Assembly: GCA_018222965.1 (NCBI GenBank)
Contig: JAAEZH010000014.1
Coordinates: 1 to 64,000, forward strand
From: Bacteroidota bacterium
GTDB lineage: Bacteria; Bacteroidota; Bacteroidia; Chitinophagales; Saprospiraceae
Length of the DNA stretch: 64,000 bases
Direction of reading: 5' to 3'
Position 1 is the first letter of the stretch; each line of letters begins with the position of its first letter. The translations under genes and the position numbers were made by a program. The notes below the pieces were generated by a model. That model was not told the DNA's origin, did not search any database, and saw nothing but the letters and a program-made list of their open reading frames with translations. Positions 62,426 to 64,000 of this stretch are shown piece by piece.

Positions 62426-64000
62426 ATGCTTCGCAATTTAATTTACATCGCAGTATTGCTGCTGGGGGGCAGCTTTACTGCCTCCGCCCAAACCCAGTAT
62501 CGGGTTTTGCCCATGCCTCTGGAAGATGGAGGCAACCGGGCCTTTTTAGGTATAATGTCCGAAAAGATTTCGAAAGAGAAAGCCGAAAAGCTTGGTTTCG
62601 ATAATCCGTACGGAAGTTATGTCAGCAGCGTCATTAATAATACCGCTGCTGAAAAAGCCGGTATCCGTCCCTTTGACTACATCTACGGCATCGACGATGA
62701 TGTCACCAGCCGTACTGTCAACCTCGCCAGCCTGCTTGGAAATTACGAGCCGGGCGACAAGATTGATGTACACCTTATCCGCAGTGGCAGCAAACGCAAA
62801 ATCAAAGCCACGCTGGGTACCAGGGAAGATGCCGACTATTCGGCGAAAGCCAAAGAGGAAGATGCTTTCTTTGGAGTGTCACCGGCTTATTCATCAACCA
62901 AAGCAGCCGACGGTGCGCTTATTAATGTTGTCGACGGCAGCAGTGCCCAACGCATTGGCCTAAAAAATGGCGACATCATCGTGGAATTTAACGGCCACCG
63001 CATCCTCGACTGGACCGACCTGACCATCGCCATCAATATGGCTGGCGCCGGCAAATCGATCAGTGTAAACTACATCCGCAACGGCAACAAAGGGAATGCC
63101 ACCGGTCTTATGGGATCAGCATCTGATCGCAGCGGACAAAAACGCGAACCGATCGTAGTTGCGCCCAATCCGGGTGAAAAAGCTTTCCTCGGAGTCGTTT
63201 CCGATCGCCTTTCAACCGATAAAGTTCGGAAACTCGGTCTCGAAAACCCTTATGGCTATTACATCACCGAAGTAGTGGAAGGTTCTGCGGCACACCATGC
63301 AGGCCTGCAACCTATGGATTACCTCTACGGCATTGACCAATACCGCGTGGGTGAGGAAGTAAGCCTGGGCACGCTGCTCAAGAAATTTGAACCGGGAGAA
63401 GCCGCAACCGTACACTACGTACGCAAGGGCAAAGCCCGGACTTCAAAAGTGAACTTCACATCCAAGTCGGAAGTAAAAAAGTCGACCAAAGACAAAGAAA
63501 GTAAGGCTCCCAATGCCTGCGAGAAACCTTTCCTGGGTATTATGCAGGGCTATGATGAGGACCCCAATGATGTCAGCGGGGTGCAGGTTAATATCGTAGA
63601 AAACTCTTCTGCGGAAGATGCAGGTCTCGAAGACGGCGACATTATTATGGCCCTCAACGGCTATTGTATGGTTGACTGGGACGACATTACCCTGGTACTG
63701 AAACAATTAAAACCAGGCGATCCCCTGCGTATTGATTATTCGCACCACAATCAGGTCCAATCGGCCAATGTCAAAATCAAATCCTACAGCGAAACCAAGA
63801 AGTGTGACGATTGCGACTGTGGGAAAAAAGAATACAGCATCCGCATCGACACCAGAGAAGTGGAAGATGATCTCGAAGAGTTGGGAGATGACCTCGAAGA
63901 GCTCGGTGAAGATTTGGGCGAGATGATCCGCATTCGCACCCGGGGCTATGATATTGAAACCGTGGATGTATCCTCTTATGAGGTAGCTGTTTCACAGGCA
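62426..64000 (+). CDS. Secreted multi-PDZ protein (partial; C-terminus beyond the right edge)
   Basis: The frame is open for 525 codons from the ATG at 62426; another ATG at 62421 is out of frame. A signal peptide (ending SFTASAQ) is followed by four PDZ domains. The first and third are closely related (RAFLGIMSEKIS..., KAFLGVVSDRLS...) and so are the second and fourth (AGRIGL-type loops, DGDIIMALNG), so the array arose by duplication of a two-domain unit. A short Cys-rich linker (KKCDDCDCGKK) precedes an acidic helical stretch (EDDLEELGDDLEELG). It likely acts as an envelope scaffold; no protease domain is seen in the visible part. Confidence 0.88.
   Translation, partial: MLRNLIYIAVLLLGGSFTASAQTQYRVLPMPLEDGGNRAFLGIMSEKISKEKAEKLGFDNPYGSYVSSVINNTAAEKAGIRPFDYIYGIDDDVTSRTVNLASLLGNYEPGDKIDVHLIRSGSKRKIKATLGTREDADYSAKAKEEDAFFGVSPAYSSTKAADGALINVVDGSSAQRIGLKNGDIIVEFNGHRILDWTDLTIAINMAGAGKSISVNYIRNGNKGNATGLMGSASDRSGQKREPIVVAPNPGEKAFLGVVSDRLSTDKVRKLGLENPYGYYITEVVEGSAAHHAGLQPMDYLYGIDQYRVGEEVSLGTLLKKFEPGEAATVHYVRKGKARTSKVNFTSKSEVKKSTKDKESKAPNACEKPFLGIMQGYDEDPNDVSGVQVNIVENSSAEDAGLEDGDIIMALNGYCMVDWDDITLVLKQLKPGDPLRIDYSHHNQVQSANVKIKSYSETKKCDDCDCGKKEYSIRIDTREVEDDLEELGDDLEELGEDLGEMIRIRTRGYDIETVDVSSYEVAVSQA

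Overview
The window looks like chromosomal DNA of a free-living Bacteroidota, most likely of the Saprospiria type. This is inferred from four features. Several proteins carry type IX secretion (T9SS) C-terminal sorting domains. There are giant HYR-repeat surface proteins. Signalling uses LytTR regulators with LytS-type kinases. Several intergenic sites match the Bacteroidota promoter form TTG-N(18-20)-TAnnTTTG. Most genes lack a clear Shine-Dalgarno sequence.

Layout. (a) 1-17.4 kb: two head-to-tail paralogous giant HYR-repeat adhesin-like genes on the minus strand; the first runs off the left edge. (b) 18.1-27.6 kb, plus strand: an orphan LytTR regulator, an ECF sigma/anti-sigma pair, a secreted GH13 amylase-like enzyme, then a tightly overlapping lipoprotein (HExxH), pbpC and ICMT/MddA-like methyltransferase operon. 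(c) 28.2-31.4 kb, minus strand: a soluble TPR-LytS histidine kinase and a LytTR response regulator, with a 49-aa double-glycine leader peptide gene between them. That gene has its own promoter and terminator. (d) 31.6-34.2 kb: DUF115-like, SDR and D-2-hydroxyacid dehydrogenase genes. (e) 34.4-43.5 kb: a voltage-gated-type ion channel, DoxX, an FAD oxidoreductase, two related small secreted proteins, kdsA, an outer-membrane barrel protein, a probable small RNA, and a sodium:solute symporter divergent from a phosphatidylcholine synthase. (f) 44.0-54.3 kb, plus strand: a T9SS serine hydrolase and a T9SS beta-propeller protein, followed by SIR2-EAD, membrane nSTAND1 ATPase and secreted WD40 genes that resemble the NTP-dependent conflict systems. 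(g) 54.3-64 kb: a PLP decarboxylase, a palindrome-rich repeat block, an HMA / membrane protein / thioredoxin mini-operon, tRNA-Arg(CCG) and tRNA-Lys(TTT), a HAD phosphatase, a gamma-glutamyltransferase, a DUF4403 lipoprotein and a multi-PDZ protein cut by the right edge.

The intergenic DNA is unusually rich in small repeats. There is a 158-bp MITE present twice (inverted, with target duplications). There are 9-bp-periodic AAACG arrays, GTTTGA/GTGTGA hexamer arrays with embedded palindromes, a REP-like block, and partial tRNA-Arg copies whose T-arm has been replaced by a palindrome. The observations most worth following up are the leader peptide inside the two-component locus, the envelope-spanning SIR2/STAND/WD40 gene set, and the roughly 120-nt RNA between 40.28 and 40.40 kb.
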